A stretch of DNA of 6,870 nt from DAIUFH01 sp036844705 (GTDB lineage: Bacteria > Bacillota > Clostridia > Tissierellales > Tissierellaceae): NCBI GenBank assembly GCA_036844705.1, contig DAIUFH010000096.1, positions 1-6,870 of the forward strand, in the 5' to 3' direction. Below, in pieces: positions 1 to 5,586 of this stretch. How positions within the stretch are numbered: position 1 is the stretch's first letter; each line of letters begins with the position of its first letter. The translations under genes and the position numbers were made by a program. The notes under the pieces were generated by a model, which did no database searches, had not been told where the DNA came from, and saw only the letters and a program-made list of their open reading frames with translations.

Positions 1-91
1 GAAGCAACAAATCAAATTCCTTAATGCTCTGTAGTTTATCCATTGCAAATCCTACGATACCATGTGTATCACCAACTACTGCTATCCTCAT
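1..91 (-). CDS. Metallophosphoesterase of the YfcE/YsnB (MJ0936) type, N-terminal part only
   Basis: The first 30 codons of a minus-strand gene are visible; the rest lies beyond the left edge. The protein opens MRIAVVGDTHGIVG, which carries the GDTHG motif (Asp8 and His10 are expected metal ligands) of the small calcineurin-like phosphoesterases. In the family these ligands hold a two-metal centre that hydrolyses phosphodiesters; the physiological substrate of the Firmicute version is not settled. The ATG at 89-91 is preceded by GGAGG (99-103) with a 7-base gap, and lies 2 bases past the rdgB stop, so translation is probably coupled. The placement after rph and rdgB matches ysnB after ysnA in Bacillus subtilis (from memory). 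Family assignment rests on one motif plus gene order. Confidence 0.8.
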   Translation of the reverse strand, partial: MRIAVVGDTHGIVGFAMDKLQSIKEFDLLL

Positions 92-93
92 TA

Positions 94-696
94 TCAATCC
101 TCCATTATGTCCTTAAGCATAATCTTTAAATTTTCTAAAGCAAGCGCCCTATGGCTAATTTTATTCTTGATTTCTTCACCAAGTTGAGCAAAGGTTTCAT
201 TATAACCTTCGGGTATAAATAGAGGGTCATATCCAAAGCCATTATCACCACTAGGTTCAAAGCCTATAGTTCCAGGACATATTCCCTCTACAGTATAAAG
301 CTTCTTATCTTCAGTTATCAATGTGATAACTGTCTTAAATGCAGCACTTCTATCTTCTTTATCCTTAAGATTTTCTAAAAGCTTTATATTATTCTTTGCA
401 TCATTTCCATCTTCCCCCGCATATCTAGAAGAATATACCCCGGGTTCTCCATTTAATGCGTTGACAAACAGACCAGAATCATCGGCTATTACCATATAAT
501 CGCTTCTATCCGCCAATGCTTTAGCTTTTTTTATACTATTATCCTCTAAAGTATTGCCATCCTCTATTACGTCAAAATCCTCAATTGCCGCATCATTTTT
601 GGATAATACCTCAATATCTAAATCAGACAAAATTTTCTTAATTTCATCAACCTTGTGTTTGTTTCCTGTAGAAACAACTAGTTTTCTTCTTTCCAT
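94..696 (-). CDS. rdgB: XTP/dITP diphosphatase (RdgB/HAM1/Ham1p family)
   Basis: Cytoplasmic house-cleaning pyrophosphatase that hydrolyses dITP, ITP and XTP to the monophosphates, keeping deaminated purines out of DNA and RNA. The 200-residue length is normal for the family. Visible motifs in order: the N-terminal STGNKHK loop (residues 9-15), ADDSGL with the catalytic acidic pair (71-76), GEPGVYSSRYAG (83-94), NGFGYDPLFIPEG (152-164) and SHRALA (181-186). No key motif is missing. The ATG is at 694-696. Its AAGGAG (702-707) lies inside the last codons of rph, and the rph stop is only 2 bases upstream, so translational coupling with rph is expected. The gene is called ysnA in Bacillus subtilis. 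Transcription most likely comes from the promoter ahead of rph, since no room exists for one of its own. Confidence 0.96.
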   Translation of the reverse strand: MERRKLVVSTGNKHKVDEIKKILSDLDIEVLSKNDAAIEDFDVIEDGNTLEDNSIKKAKALADRSDYMVIADDSGLFVNALNGEPGVYSSRYAGEDGNDAKNNIKLLENLKDKEDRSAAFKTVITLITEDKKLYTVEGICPGTIGFEPSGDNGFGYDPLFIPEGYNETFAQLGEEIKNKISHRALALENLKIMLKDIMED

Positions 697-698
697 AT

Positions 699-1439
699 TT
701 ACTCCTTATCTATTAGTGCTCCTATTTCCCCAAGGGATTTTCTTTGCAGCTTAATTAGTTCCATATTTCCCTTTTCGGCTAATTCTAGTAATGTATTTAA
801 TTCAGTTCTTGAAAAGGTTGACCTTTCTCCTGTCCCCTGCACCTCAACGAACTCCCCTTTATCTGTCATGACAACATTCATATCTACTATAGCTTTATGG
901 TCTTCCTCATAGCATAAATCCAAAATAGGACCATCTTTGCCAATACCAACACTAATAGCTGCGATATATTTTGTAACAGGAAATACTTTTATATGACCTT
1001 CTTTATGTAGTTTATATATGGCATCCACCAGTGCTATAAATGAACCCGTTATGGAAGCTGTTCTAGTGCCACCATCTGCTTGGATAACATCACAATCTAT
1101 CCATATAGTTCTTTCACCTATTTTTGTAAAATCTACAACAGCTCTTAATGATCTCCCTATCAATCTTTGTATCTCTTGGCTCCTTCCATCTATTCTTCCC
1201 CTAGAAGAATCTCTAACTTTTCTTGCCATTGTGGAACCCGGGAGCATAGAATATTCTGATGTAATCCAACCTATGCCGGTTCCCTTCAAAAATGGTGGAA
1301 CCTTATCCTCAATCATGGCAGTACAAATAACTTTAGTATTCCCCATTTCCATAAGCACTGAGCCATATGGATGCATTAAATAATCTCTCGTTATTTTAAC
1401 ATCTCTAATTTCATCAAATTTTCTATTATCTATTCTCAT
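699..1439 (-). CDS. rph: Ribonuclease PH
   Basis: Phosphorolytic 3'-5' exoribonuclease that trims the 3' ends of tRNA precursors, using phosphate and releasing nucleoside diphosphates; family members form hexameric rings. At 246 residues it is full length. Diagnostic stretches are GRIDGRSQEIQRLIGRSLR (81-99, with Arg86 expected to bind phosphate), IDCDVIQADGGTRTASITG (114-132, with Arg126 the second phosphate-binding Arg), and LDLCYEEDHKAIVDMNVV (173-190). The last holds Asp180 and Asp186, equivalent to the catalytic aspartates of characterised enzymes. The start is ATG 1437-1439 with GGAGAG a few bases upstream (1446-1451). It heads a tight three-gene run with rdgB and the phosphoesterase. 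A terminator separates it from gerM, so a promoter in the 1440-1580 gap is needed; a candidate is at 1466-1494. Confidence 0.97.
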   Translation of the reverse strand: MRIDNRKFDEIRDVKITRDYLMHPYGSVLMEMGNTKVICTAMIEDKVPPFLKGTGIGWITSEYSMLPGSTMARKVRDSSRGRIDGRSQEIQRLIGRSLRAVVDFTKIGERTIWIDCDVIQADGGTRTASITGSFIALVDAIYKLHKEGHIKVFPVTKYIAAISVGIGKDGPILDLCYEEDHKAIVDMNVVMTDKGEFVEVQGTGERSTFSRTELNTLLELAEKGNMELIKLQRKSLGEIGALIDKE

Positions 1440-1465
1440 TTTAATCTCTCCAATCTATGTAATTC

Positions 1466-1494
1466 ATTTTATCAAACAACATATCAATTCACAA
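1466..1494 (-). promoter_or_regulatory. Candidate sigma-A promoter for rph-rdgB-phosphoesterase
   Basis: Read on the minus strand: TTGTGA (-35, 1489-1494, four of six to consensus), a 17-base spacer, then TAAAAT (-10, 1466-1471, five of six). The expected start of transcription is about 7 bases beyond the -10, giving a leader of roughly 20 bases before the rph ATG at 1439, which leaves room for its ribosome site. The -35 box is formed by a copy of the heptamer repeat (1485-1500). Need for a promoter here is supported by the terminator at 1581-1609. The call is by eye only. Confidence 0.5.
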
Positions 1495-1500
1495 TGCACA
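1485..1500 (+). repeat. Two heptamer units of an A(A/G)TTCAC-type repeat
   Basis: Units AATTCAC and AATGCAC lie side by side at 1486-1499. The 16 bases of 1485-1500 are identical to 5547-5562, inside the larger array at 5534-5579. Together with the oppositely oriented units at 1641-1667 they bracket the gap between gerM and rph. This copy overlaps the -35 box of the candidate rph promoter. Confidence 0.75.
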
Positions 1501-1534
1501 TTTCATATTTAAATAGAAAATACCTGAAATAAGG

Positions 1535-1562
1535 GGATCCCTCCACTACGGTCGGGATGACA
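1535..1562. repeat. REP-like repeat fragment with short hairpin
   Basis: The segment has ATCCC (1537-1541) facing GGGAT (1554-1558) around a 12-base loop and ends in GGATGACA. From memory, it resembles one half of the dispersed GGGATCC...GGATGACA elements found between genes in many Firmicutes. The element at 5587-5678 contains a comparable half ending in TATGACA, but direct alignment outside the shared ATGACA end is only moderate. Family membership is inferred from general appearance and is not proven. Confidence 0.45.
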
Positions 1563-1580
1563 TAAGTAATATCAAAAAAT

Positions 1581-1609
1581 AAAATGGAGACTCTTAGAAT
1601 CTCCATTTT
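1581..1609. terminator. Bidirectional intrinsic terminator after gerM
   Basis: AAAATGGAGA (1581-1590) pairs perfectly with TCTCCATTTT (1600-1609) over 10 bp around a 9-base loop. On the minus strand the stem is followed by ATTTTTTGAT, so it fits termination of gerM transcripts, about 60 bases past the stop. On the plus strand it is followed by TATGTTTTTTA, so it would also stop any transcription coming from the left. It cuts rph off from the gerM operon unless read through. Confidence 0.85.
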
Positions 1610-1640
1610 TATGTTTTTTATTATTATTTAATTAATCCTT

Positions 1641-1667
1641 CAATTGTAATTGTGAACTGTGAACTGT
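1641..1667 (-). repeat. Heptamer array, opposite orientation, abutting the gerM stop codon
   Basis: About four units with a 7-base period (AATTGT, AATTGTG, AACTGTG, AACTGTT when read on the plus strand). The 21 bases of 1647-1667 are an exact reverse complement of 5560-5580. The array ends 2 bases short of the gerM stop codon (1670-1672). Read in opposite directions, this array and the units at 1485-1500 form imperfect inverted ends (about 12 of 15 positions) around the gerM-rph gap. Confidence 0.75.
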
Positions 1668-1669
1668 TT

Positions 1670-2656
1670 TTAGTATTCGTTCGCAAATACCGGAATTGCT
1701 GTATTAATTATTTCTCCATCGACCAATACTTCAACAGAATTAATGTCACCAAATTGACTTAATGTCAATCCAATATTCTTTATTACACTATCTAAGGTCG
1801 CCTCTCTTGTAACCAAACTTTCTGCTCCAAGATTAATATCTACATATGCAGTACCATCTTTAATTTCAACTCCTTGGAAATTAACATCTGTAGGTATATC
1901 TGAAGTAAGTTCAGTATTTTCCGGAGGACCTTCGAATAATAGGTCTAAGGCAGTATATACATTAGCCATAGGTGCCAATGTAGGAATTGTTACAGGAACA
2001 AAATAGTCAAAATCAGTTTCAGCACTTCCCTTATAATATACCATTACATTAGAGCGTCCATCCTCAAGACTACCTAATAGGTTAATATTTTCCCTGCTTA
2101 GAGTTGTGGCAACTTCCGTTCCGTTTTTCATTGTATCAACATATGCTCCACCAACAAAAATTTGTACATCCTTTACAGCCGGAAATTCCGTAAGGGTATA
2201 TACTACACCTTTTATCAGATTTTCTTCATCCTTTTTAGTATCTCTATTTAAGAATTCTTCTGAAAAATCAACTTTACATAGTCCTGCCTCATCTATTGTA
2301 ATTCCATTGATTGTAGTTCCTGAAGGAATTATTGGCAATAATCCCGTCGTATTAAGTACCTCTCTTAATTGTGGAGTGTCTACCATATTGTTAAGAGTAG
2401 ATCTTGCAATACCTTCTTCCCAAGGTATCCTTCTCATAACCGGAACCAAGTATCCATCTTCATCCTGAAAATATAAAACAGTTTTTCTCATGCCATCTTC
2501 TTCAACGACTTCAGGTATGTTTTTATCAGAACTTACAATTTCTATTTCCGCTGGTTCCTCAACCACATCTTTTTTAAATATTTTCTTACCAAGAGTAATA
2601 CCAGACAAAACCAGAATTCCAATTAGTGCAAATATCAATATCCTTCTGTTAATCAT
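1670..2656 (-). CDS. gerM: GerM-type protein with two GerMN domains, membrane-anchored
   Basis: Envelope protein of 328 residues. A hydrophobic N-terminal segment (about 5-23) follows a short basic start (MINRR), then a charged linker, then two tandem GerMN modules at about 59-171 and 202-314. Each has the pattern of a YF/YY strand, a helix ending LxGP or similar, a turn reading GLCKVDFSEEF or GTAYVDINLG, and an end reading VxVxVDG or VQIFVGG. In Bacillus subtilis GerM is needed for proper spore formation and germination and helps link the forespore channel proteins. Unlike that lipoprotein as I recall it, no cysteine follows the hydrophobic segment, so it is probably held by an uncleaved helix. 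The start is ATG 2654-2656, with GGGGGG at 2663-2668 and a 6-base gap. An in-frame ATG at 2672-2674 would add six residues but has no ribosome site. It sits third in an operon with the amidase and UPF0316 genes, and upstream of rph as in Bacillus. Confidence 0.88.
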   Translation of the reverse strand: MINRRILIFALIGILVLSGITLGKKIFKKDVVEEPAEIEIVSSDKNIPEVVEEDGMRKTVLYFQDEDGYLVPVMRRIPWEEGIARSTLNNMVDTPQLREVLNTTGLLPIIPSGTTINGITIDEAGLCKVDFSEEFLNRDTKKDEENLIKGVVYTLTEFPAVKDVQIFVGGAYVDTMKNGTEVATTLSRENINLLGSLEDGRSNVMVYYKGSAETDFDYFVPVTIPTLAPMANVYTALDLLFEGPPENTELTSDIPTDVNFQGVEIKDGTAYVDINLGAESLVTREATLDSVIKNIGLTLSQFGDINSVEVLVDGEIINTAIPVFANEY

Positions 2657-2660
2657 AAAT

Positions 2661-2704
2661 AACCCCCCTATCATAATACTAATATATTATATTATAGGAG
2701 GGTT
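2661..2704 (-). promoter_or_regulatory. Hairpin covering the gerM ribosome-binding site
   Basis: In the minus-strand RNA, AACCCUCCUAU (2694-2704) can pair with AUAGGGGGGUU (2661-2671) over 11 positions, ten Watson-Crick plus one G-U. Inside it, 2685-2690 pairs with 2673-2678 over 6 bp around a 6-base loop, with a 2-base bulge between the stems. The right arm in RNA order contains the GGGGGG that serves as the gerM Shine-Dalgarno, so folding would hide it. There is no U-run after the stem, so it is not an ordinary terminator. The same stretch also holds TATAAT (2691-2696 on the minus strand), a possible -10 box. A transcript starting from it would lack the left arm and be unregulated by this fold. 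Confidence 0.55.
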
Positions 2705-2722
2705 TAGACTATGAATAAAACC

Positions 2723-3244
2723 TTACTTTTTAATTGTACTAAAATATCCACCACTTACAGGATTTATACTGCTCACTGTTATAAATGCATCCTTCTCATA
2801 AGAATACACCAAGCTTTTCAGATTTTTTAGGTCCTTTCTGTTCAATGCTATGCTTAATACTTCCTTTGGACCATTTATCCCTTCTCCTTGTATTATTGTA
2901 ACACCAAATCCATTATCCCTTAATGCAGTCACTAGTTCGTGATTTTCCGCCGTTTTTAGTATAATCTGAGCAGCTAAATTTCCTAAAGCTATTTTATTTT
3001 CTATTGTTATACCTACAATATTCCCTGTGGCAAAGCCAGCACAATAAGCCAAGAGATTCATAGGGTTATCTAATCCTGTTACAACTTTTCCTAATACCGT
3101 TATATATATGCCCACCTCAAAAAAGCCAACTATAGCAGCCTGCATTTTTCTGCTCTGAACTACCATAAGCGTTCTTATGGTCGCCAAGGTAACATCTGCA
3201 ACTCTAGCAAAAAATATCAATGCATATCCCAAAATTATTGACAT
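2723..3244 (-). CDS. UPF0316 / DUF2179 membrane protein (YebE-like)
   Basis: Small integral membrane protein of 173 residues, close to the usual length of UPF0316. Three hydrophobic segments are visible at about 1-22, 35-56 and 61-82, followed by a soluble C-terminal DUF2179 domain (about 88-168). That domain has the family pattern GFGVT(I)xxGxG (112-122), KEVLSIALNRKDL (127-139), DAFITVSS (152-159) and a terminal GGYF (165-168). DUF2179 also ends the YitT-type membrane proteins; its biochemical role is unknown, and a ligand-sensing domain is only a guess. The start ATG 3242-3244 has AAAGGGG at 3254-3260 with a 9-base gap. The gene lies 54 bases after the amidase and 66 bases before gerM. The shared direction and lack of a clear intervening terminator suggest cotranscription with two envelope genes. 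Confidence 0.9.
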   Translation of the reverse strand: MSIILGYALIFFARVADVTLATIRTLMVVQSRKMQAAIVGFFEVGIYITVLGKVVTGLDNPMNLLAYCAGFATGNIVGITIENKIALGNLAAQIILKTAENHELVTALRDNGFGVTIIQGEGINGPKEVLSIALNRKDLKNLKSLVYSYEKDAFITVSSINPVSGGYFSTIKK

Positions 3245-3270
3245 TAAAAGATTCCCCTTTCAAACGTTCT

Positions 3271-3294
3271 TAAGGGAAGGTTTCCCTTCCCTTA
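3271..3294 (-). promoter_or_regulatory. GC-rich hairpin between amidase and UPF0316 genes
   Basis: TAAGGGAAGG (3271-3280) pairs perfectly with CCTTCCCTTA (3285-3294) around a 4-base loop, starting a few bases after the amidase stop codon. On the minus strand the stem is followed by AGAACGTTTG and on the plus strand by TATATTAATA; neither is a proper T-run. It therefore looks less like a strict terminator than a leaky terminator or an mRNA 3'-end stabiliser inside an operon. Its second arm in RNA order (CCUUCCCUUA) could instead pair with the UPF0316 ribosome site AAAGGGGAA. Confidence 0.6.
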
Positions 3295-3298
3295 TATA

Positions 3299-5422
3299 TT
3301 AATACATATCAAGGTAATTTTGTATTCCTAAAACTATACCTTCTGCTACTTTATTTTGATATGCATCACTAATTATTCTCTTTTCTTCTTCATTGTTTGA
3401 TAAGTAACCAACTTCTACCAATACTGCAGGCATATTTGATTCCCTAATTACTACAAGTCCTGGTCTCTGAATTATTCCCCTATCAACACCACCTGTTTTG
3501 CTTAGTATACTCTTAGACATAGTTTCTGCAAGTGGATATTGATCTGCTGTCTTACCAGAACCACTACCTCTCGGACAATATAATATTTCTAAACCATTAG
3601 TTGCATTGTTGATAGTTGAATTGTGATGAACGCTTACAAATAAATCCGCATTATTTCTATTTGCAATATTTGCTCGTTCATATAAATCTACGAAAGTATC
3701 ATCAGTTCTTGTCATAATTACATTATATCCCATGGATTCTAGTAATTGTTGTACCTTCAATGCAACTTGTAGATTTACACTCTTTTCTTGTGTTCCATTA
3801 GGAGATATAGCCCCCGGATCCTTTCCGCCATGACCTGCATCTATTACTATTGTTTTGTCATTATAAGGAATGTTAGGGTCTCTTCTAAATGCAACTTGAA
3901 TTAGTTTAGCACTTCTATCCGATATTACATCATATTCTATTCCTCTCTTAAACTGAATAGAAACTATAGTATCGTAGCTATTTTTTGTTACCCTTATTTC
4001 CTTAATAAAGTTATCATTTAAGGAAGTTAAACCTTCTACTAAATCTGAATCCTCACTAGGTATGGTTATGTCCATTCTCTTTGAATTTAAATTATAATCA
4101 ATATCATACTTTACTTTATCATTATTTTTGATAGACAATAACCTATCTGTTCCAGAGACATCATAACTGATATAATCCCAGATGCTCTTTTCCGGAGTAA
4201 TGATTAATTTGTCTCCATCTCTTGTTACGATTACATTAGGATCCTTTACACCGTCTACAACATCTAATACTATTCTTACTATCCTGTCATTAGGACTATA
4301 GTTATTGTCCCCTGAAAATTGGGATACTCTCACCTTATTTACAAATCCAACTTGAAGATTATATTCATATACCTTCTGAGTTAAATTGGTATCAAGCAAA
4401 TCTATAACTATTCTTTCAGGTGATTTCAATTTAATCACATTGTATTGTATACCCTCAACATTGTCGATTACCAATGCTTCATTTCCAGACTTATCAATCT
4501 CTATATTATTGAATTTGTAGTCTTCGATTGCTAATATAGTTGTCTTTCCATCATCTGATGTATAAAATCCATAATCTGCCTTATCTTGTAATTCAACTAC
4601 TATTCTTGTAACATATGGGTTACTTTTATATTGTGAGTAAGTTACTTTACTAATATTTGCATCATTAACTTTTATTTCGCTAGGCTTATCTGGTTCACTT
4701 GTTTTAAGTACAGCATTTTCTATATCTATGATAAGTTTATTAGAATCAGGTAAAAATAACGGTTCGAATTTTATACTCTGATTGCTTTTAATTTCTAATC
4801 TGTTTTTCCCTGTGCTTCCTTTAACTACATTAATACTGTTAATTGTAGTAGTCTTTTGGGATACTTCCGGTGTTTCTGGTTTTGAAGGTACTTCTGGGTC
4901 AACGGTTGGTGATAAATCAATAACCTCAATATCATCTGATGAATTGATATAAGGTGTCTCACTGTTCTCATCCCATCCTACTTCATAACCAAGTATCTCA
5001 GATATAAATCTGACTGGCACCATTGTCCTTGAATCATTGTTTGCGAAGGTTACCAGCTTTGGTATAGAGTTTTTATCCAAAGTTTTAGTTTCATTATTTA
5101 ATAATACCTTATCGCTGTCTATGATTAGCTTTACTACTTTATCCTTGTGCGTAACTGTGGCTGTCTTTGTAGGTTGATCCCAATCTACTTTAGCTCCAAA
5201 TCTTTCTGCAACAAATCTTATAGGTACCAAAGTTCTATCTATATGAATAAATGATGGGACATCCGATTTTAAGGCCTGTCCATCCATTAGGATATTTACT
5301 TCTTTGACCTGTACCTTATTGCCATTCATACTTACATTTATAACCCCATTGGCACCAAATGCCACAGAATTAACTACCAATAGTAATGTAAGTAGTGATA
5401 CTAAAAACAAAAATTTCTTCAT
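3299..5422 (-). CDS. Secreted N-acetylmuramoyl-L-alanine amidase with stalk and AMIN-type modules
   Basis: Peptidoglycan hydrolase of 707 residues that cleaves the bond between N-acetylmuramic acid and L-alanine of the stem peptide. Order of parts: signal peptide (1-24, ending VAFGA); two copper-amine-oxidase-N-type stalk motifs (about 40-160, each with T(L/M)VPxRF(V/I)xE at 64-73 and 133-142); a Pro-rich linker (172-190); three AMIN-like beta modules (about 193-300, 303-411 and 415-515), the third most diverged; and an Amidase_3 catalytic domain (523-706). Zinc ligands expected in this family are present: His531 in DAGHGG, Glu546 and His599 in SVHH. The catalytic Glu670 is in VLVEVGYLSN. AMIN domains bind wall polymers and target such amidases. 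The ATG at 5420-5422 is followed at once by MKKF and preceded by AAAGGAGG. A sigma-A promoter lies upstream, and UPF0316 and gerM follow. The exact biological role (growth, separation or spore cortex) cannot be told from sequence. Confidence 0.95.
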   Translation of the reverse strand: MKKFLFLVSLLTLLLVVNSVAFGANGVINVSMNGNKVQVKEVNILMDGQALKSDVPSFIHIDRTLVPIRFVAERFGAKVDWDQPTKTATVTHKDKVVKLIIDSDKVLLNNETKTLDKNSIPKLVTFANNDSRTMVPVRFISEILGYEVGWDENSETPYINSSDDIEVIDLSPTVDPEVPSKPETPEVSQKTTTINSINVVKGSTGKNRLEIKSNQSIKFEPLFLPDSNKLIIDIENAVLKTSEPDKPSEIKVNDANISKVTYSQYKSNPYVTRIVVELQDKADYGFYTSDDGKTTILAIEDYKFNNIEIDKSGNEALVIDNVEGIQYNVIKLKSPERIVIDLLDTNLTQKVYEYNLQVGFVNKVRVSQFSGDNNYSPNDRIVRIVLDVVDGVKDPNVIVTRDGDKLIITPEKSIWDYISYDVSGTDRLLSIKNNDKVKYDIDYNLNSKRMDITIPSEDSDLVEGLTSLNDNFIKEIRVTKNSYDTIVSIQFKRGIEYDVISDRSAKLIQVAFRRDPNIPYNDKTIVIDAGHGGKDPGAISPNGTQEKSVNLQVALKVQQLLESMGYNVIMTRTDDTFVDLYERANIANRNNADLFVSVHHNSTINNATNGLEILYCPRGSGSGKTADQYPLAETMSKSILSKTGGVDRGIIQRPGLVVIRESNMPAVLVEVGYLSNNEEEKRIISDAYQNKVAEGIVLGIQNYLDMY

Positions 5423-5429
5423 TAAAAAA

Positions 5430-5450
5430 CCTCCTTTACGCCTCCTTTTT
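5430..5450 (-). promoter_or_regulatory. Two Shine-Dalgarno sequences in tandem before the amidase
   Basis: AAAGGAGG (5430-5437) lies 7 bases before the amidase ATG and is the functional site by spacing. A second copy, AAAAAGGAGG (5441-5450), lies 11 bases further upstream with no start codon of its own. It could act as a ribosome standby site or be chance in a purine-rich leader. Confidence 0.6.
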
Positions 5451-5468
5451 AATATTCTACCTAAATAA

Positions 5469-5498
5469 GTTATATCATTTCATGAATTATTATGTCAA
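5469..5498 (-). promoter_or_regulatory. Sigma-A-type promoter of the amidase-UPF0316-gerM operon
   Basis: On the minus strand: a perfect TTGACA (-35, 5493-5498), an 18-base spacer, and TATAAC (-10, 5469-5474, five of six). Transcription would begin near 5462 and give a leader of about 40 bases before the amidase ATG. The spacer contains the 8-bp palindrome TTCATGAA, which might bind a dimeric regulator, though this is weak. This is the best promoter in the window and suggests housekeeping expression. Confidence 0.75.
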
Positions 5499-5526
5499 CG
5501 AATTGGCTATTTTGTAATCATAATGT

Positions 5527-5556
5527 AATATAGAATTCACAGTTCACAATTCACAA
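5527..5556 (-). promoter_or_regulatory. Weaker promoter-like pair formed with heptamer repeats
   Basis: TTGTGA (5551-5556) and TATATT (5527-5532) lie on the minus strand with an 18-base spacer. The -35 half is a heptamer unit, as in the rph promoter candidate. It would be a second, upstream start for the amidase operon. The evidence is only the hexamer match in AT-rich DNA. Confidence 0.25.
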
Positions 5557-5579
5557 TGCACAGTTCACAGTTCACAATT
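5534..5579 (+). repeat. Six-unit heptamer array, consensus A(A/G)TTCAC
   Basis: Six consecutive 7-base units start at 5534, 5541, 5548, 5555, 5562 and 5569, followed by a partial unit (AATT). Units alternate between AATTCAC, AGTTCAC and AATGCAC. Parts recur exactly elsewhere: 5547-5562 equals 1485-1500, and 5560-5580 is the reverse complement of 1647-1667. It resembles the short tandemly repeated heptamers described in cyanobacteria and seen between genes in some Clostridia (from memory). The array is not coding. Confidence 0.85.
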
Positions 5580-5586
5580 AAAAGAT

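Noticed and set aside
554..754. Plus-strand open frame opposite rdgB (and similar ones at 1018-1383, 2106-2468, 2490-2714 and 6276-6719).
   Set aside because: All lie antisense to well-supported genes, have low-complexity Ser/Ile-rich translations and no convincing ribosome sites.
2657..2674. Alternative gerM start at ATG 2672-2674 (adding MIGGLF).
   Set aside because: It has no ribosome site upstream, while the ATG at 2654-2656 has GGGGGG at 6 bases and gives a cleaner MINRR membrane-anchor start.
2711..2830. A 39-codon plus-strand frame beginning MNKTLLF, preceded by TAGGAGGG with good spacing.
   Set aside because: It lies antisense to the UPF0316 gene, has no plausible protein character, and its apparent ribosome site is explained as the left arm of the gerM leader hairpin read from the other strand.
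3271..3294. Intrinsic terminator at the end of the amidase gene.
   Set aside because: The stem is strong but no T-run follows on either strand, so it is recorded as a hairpin of uncertain role.
5423..5468. Riboswitch or T-box in the amidase leader.
   Set aside because: The predicted leader is only about 40 bases and contains no structured motif.
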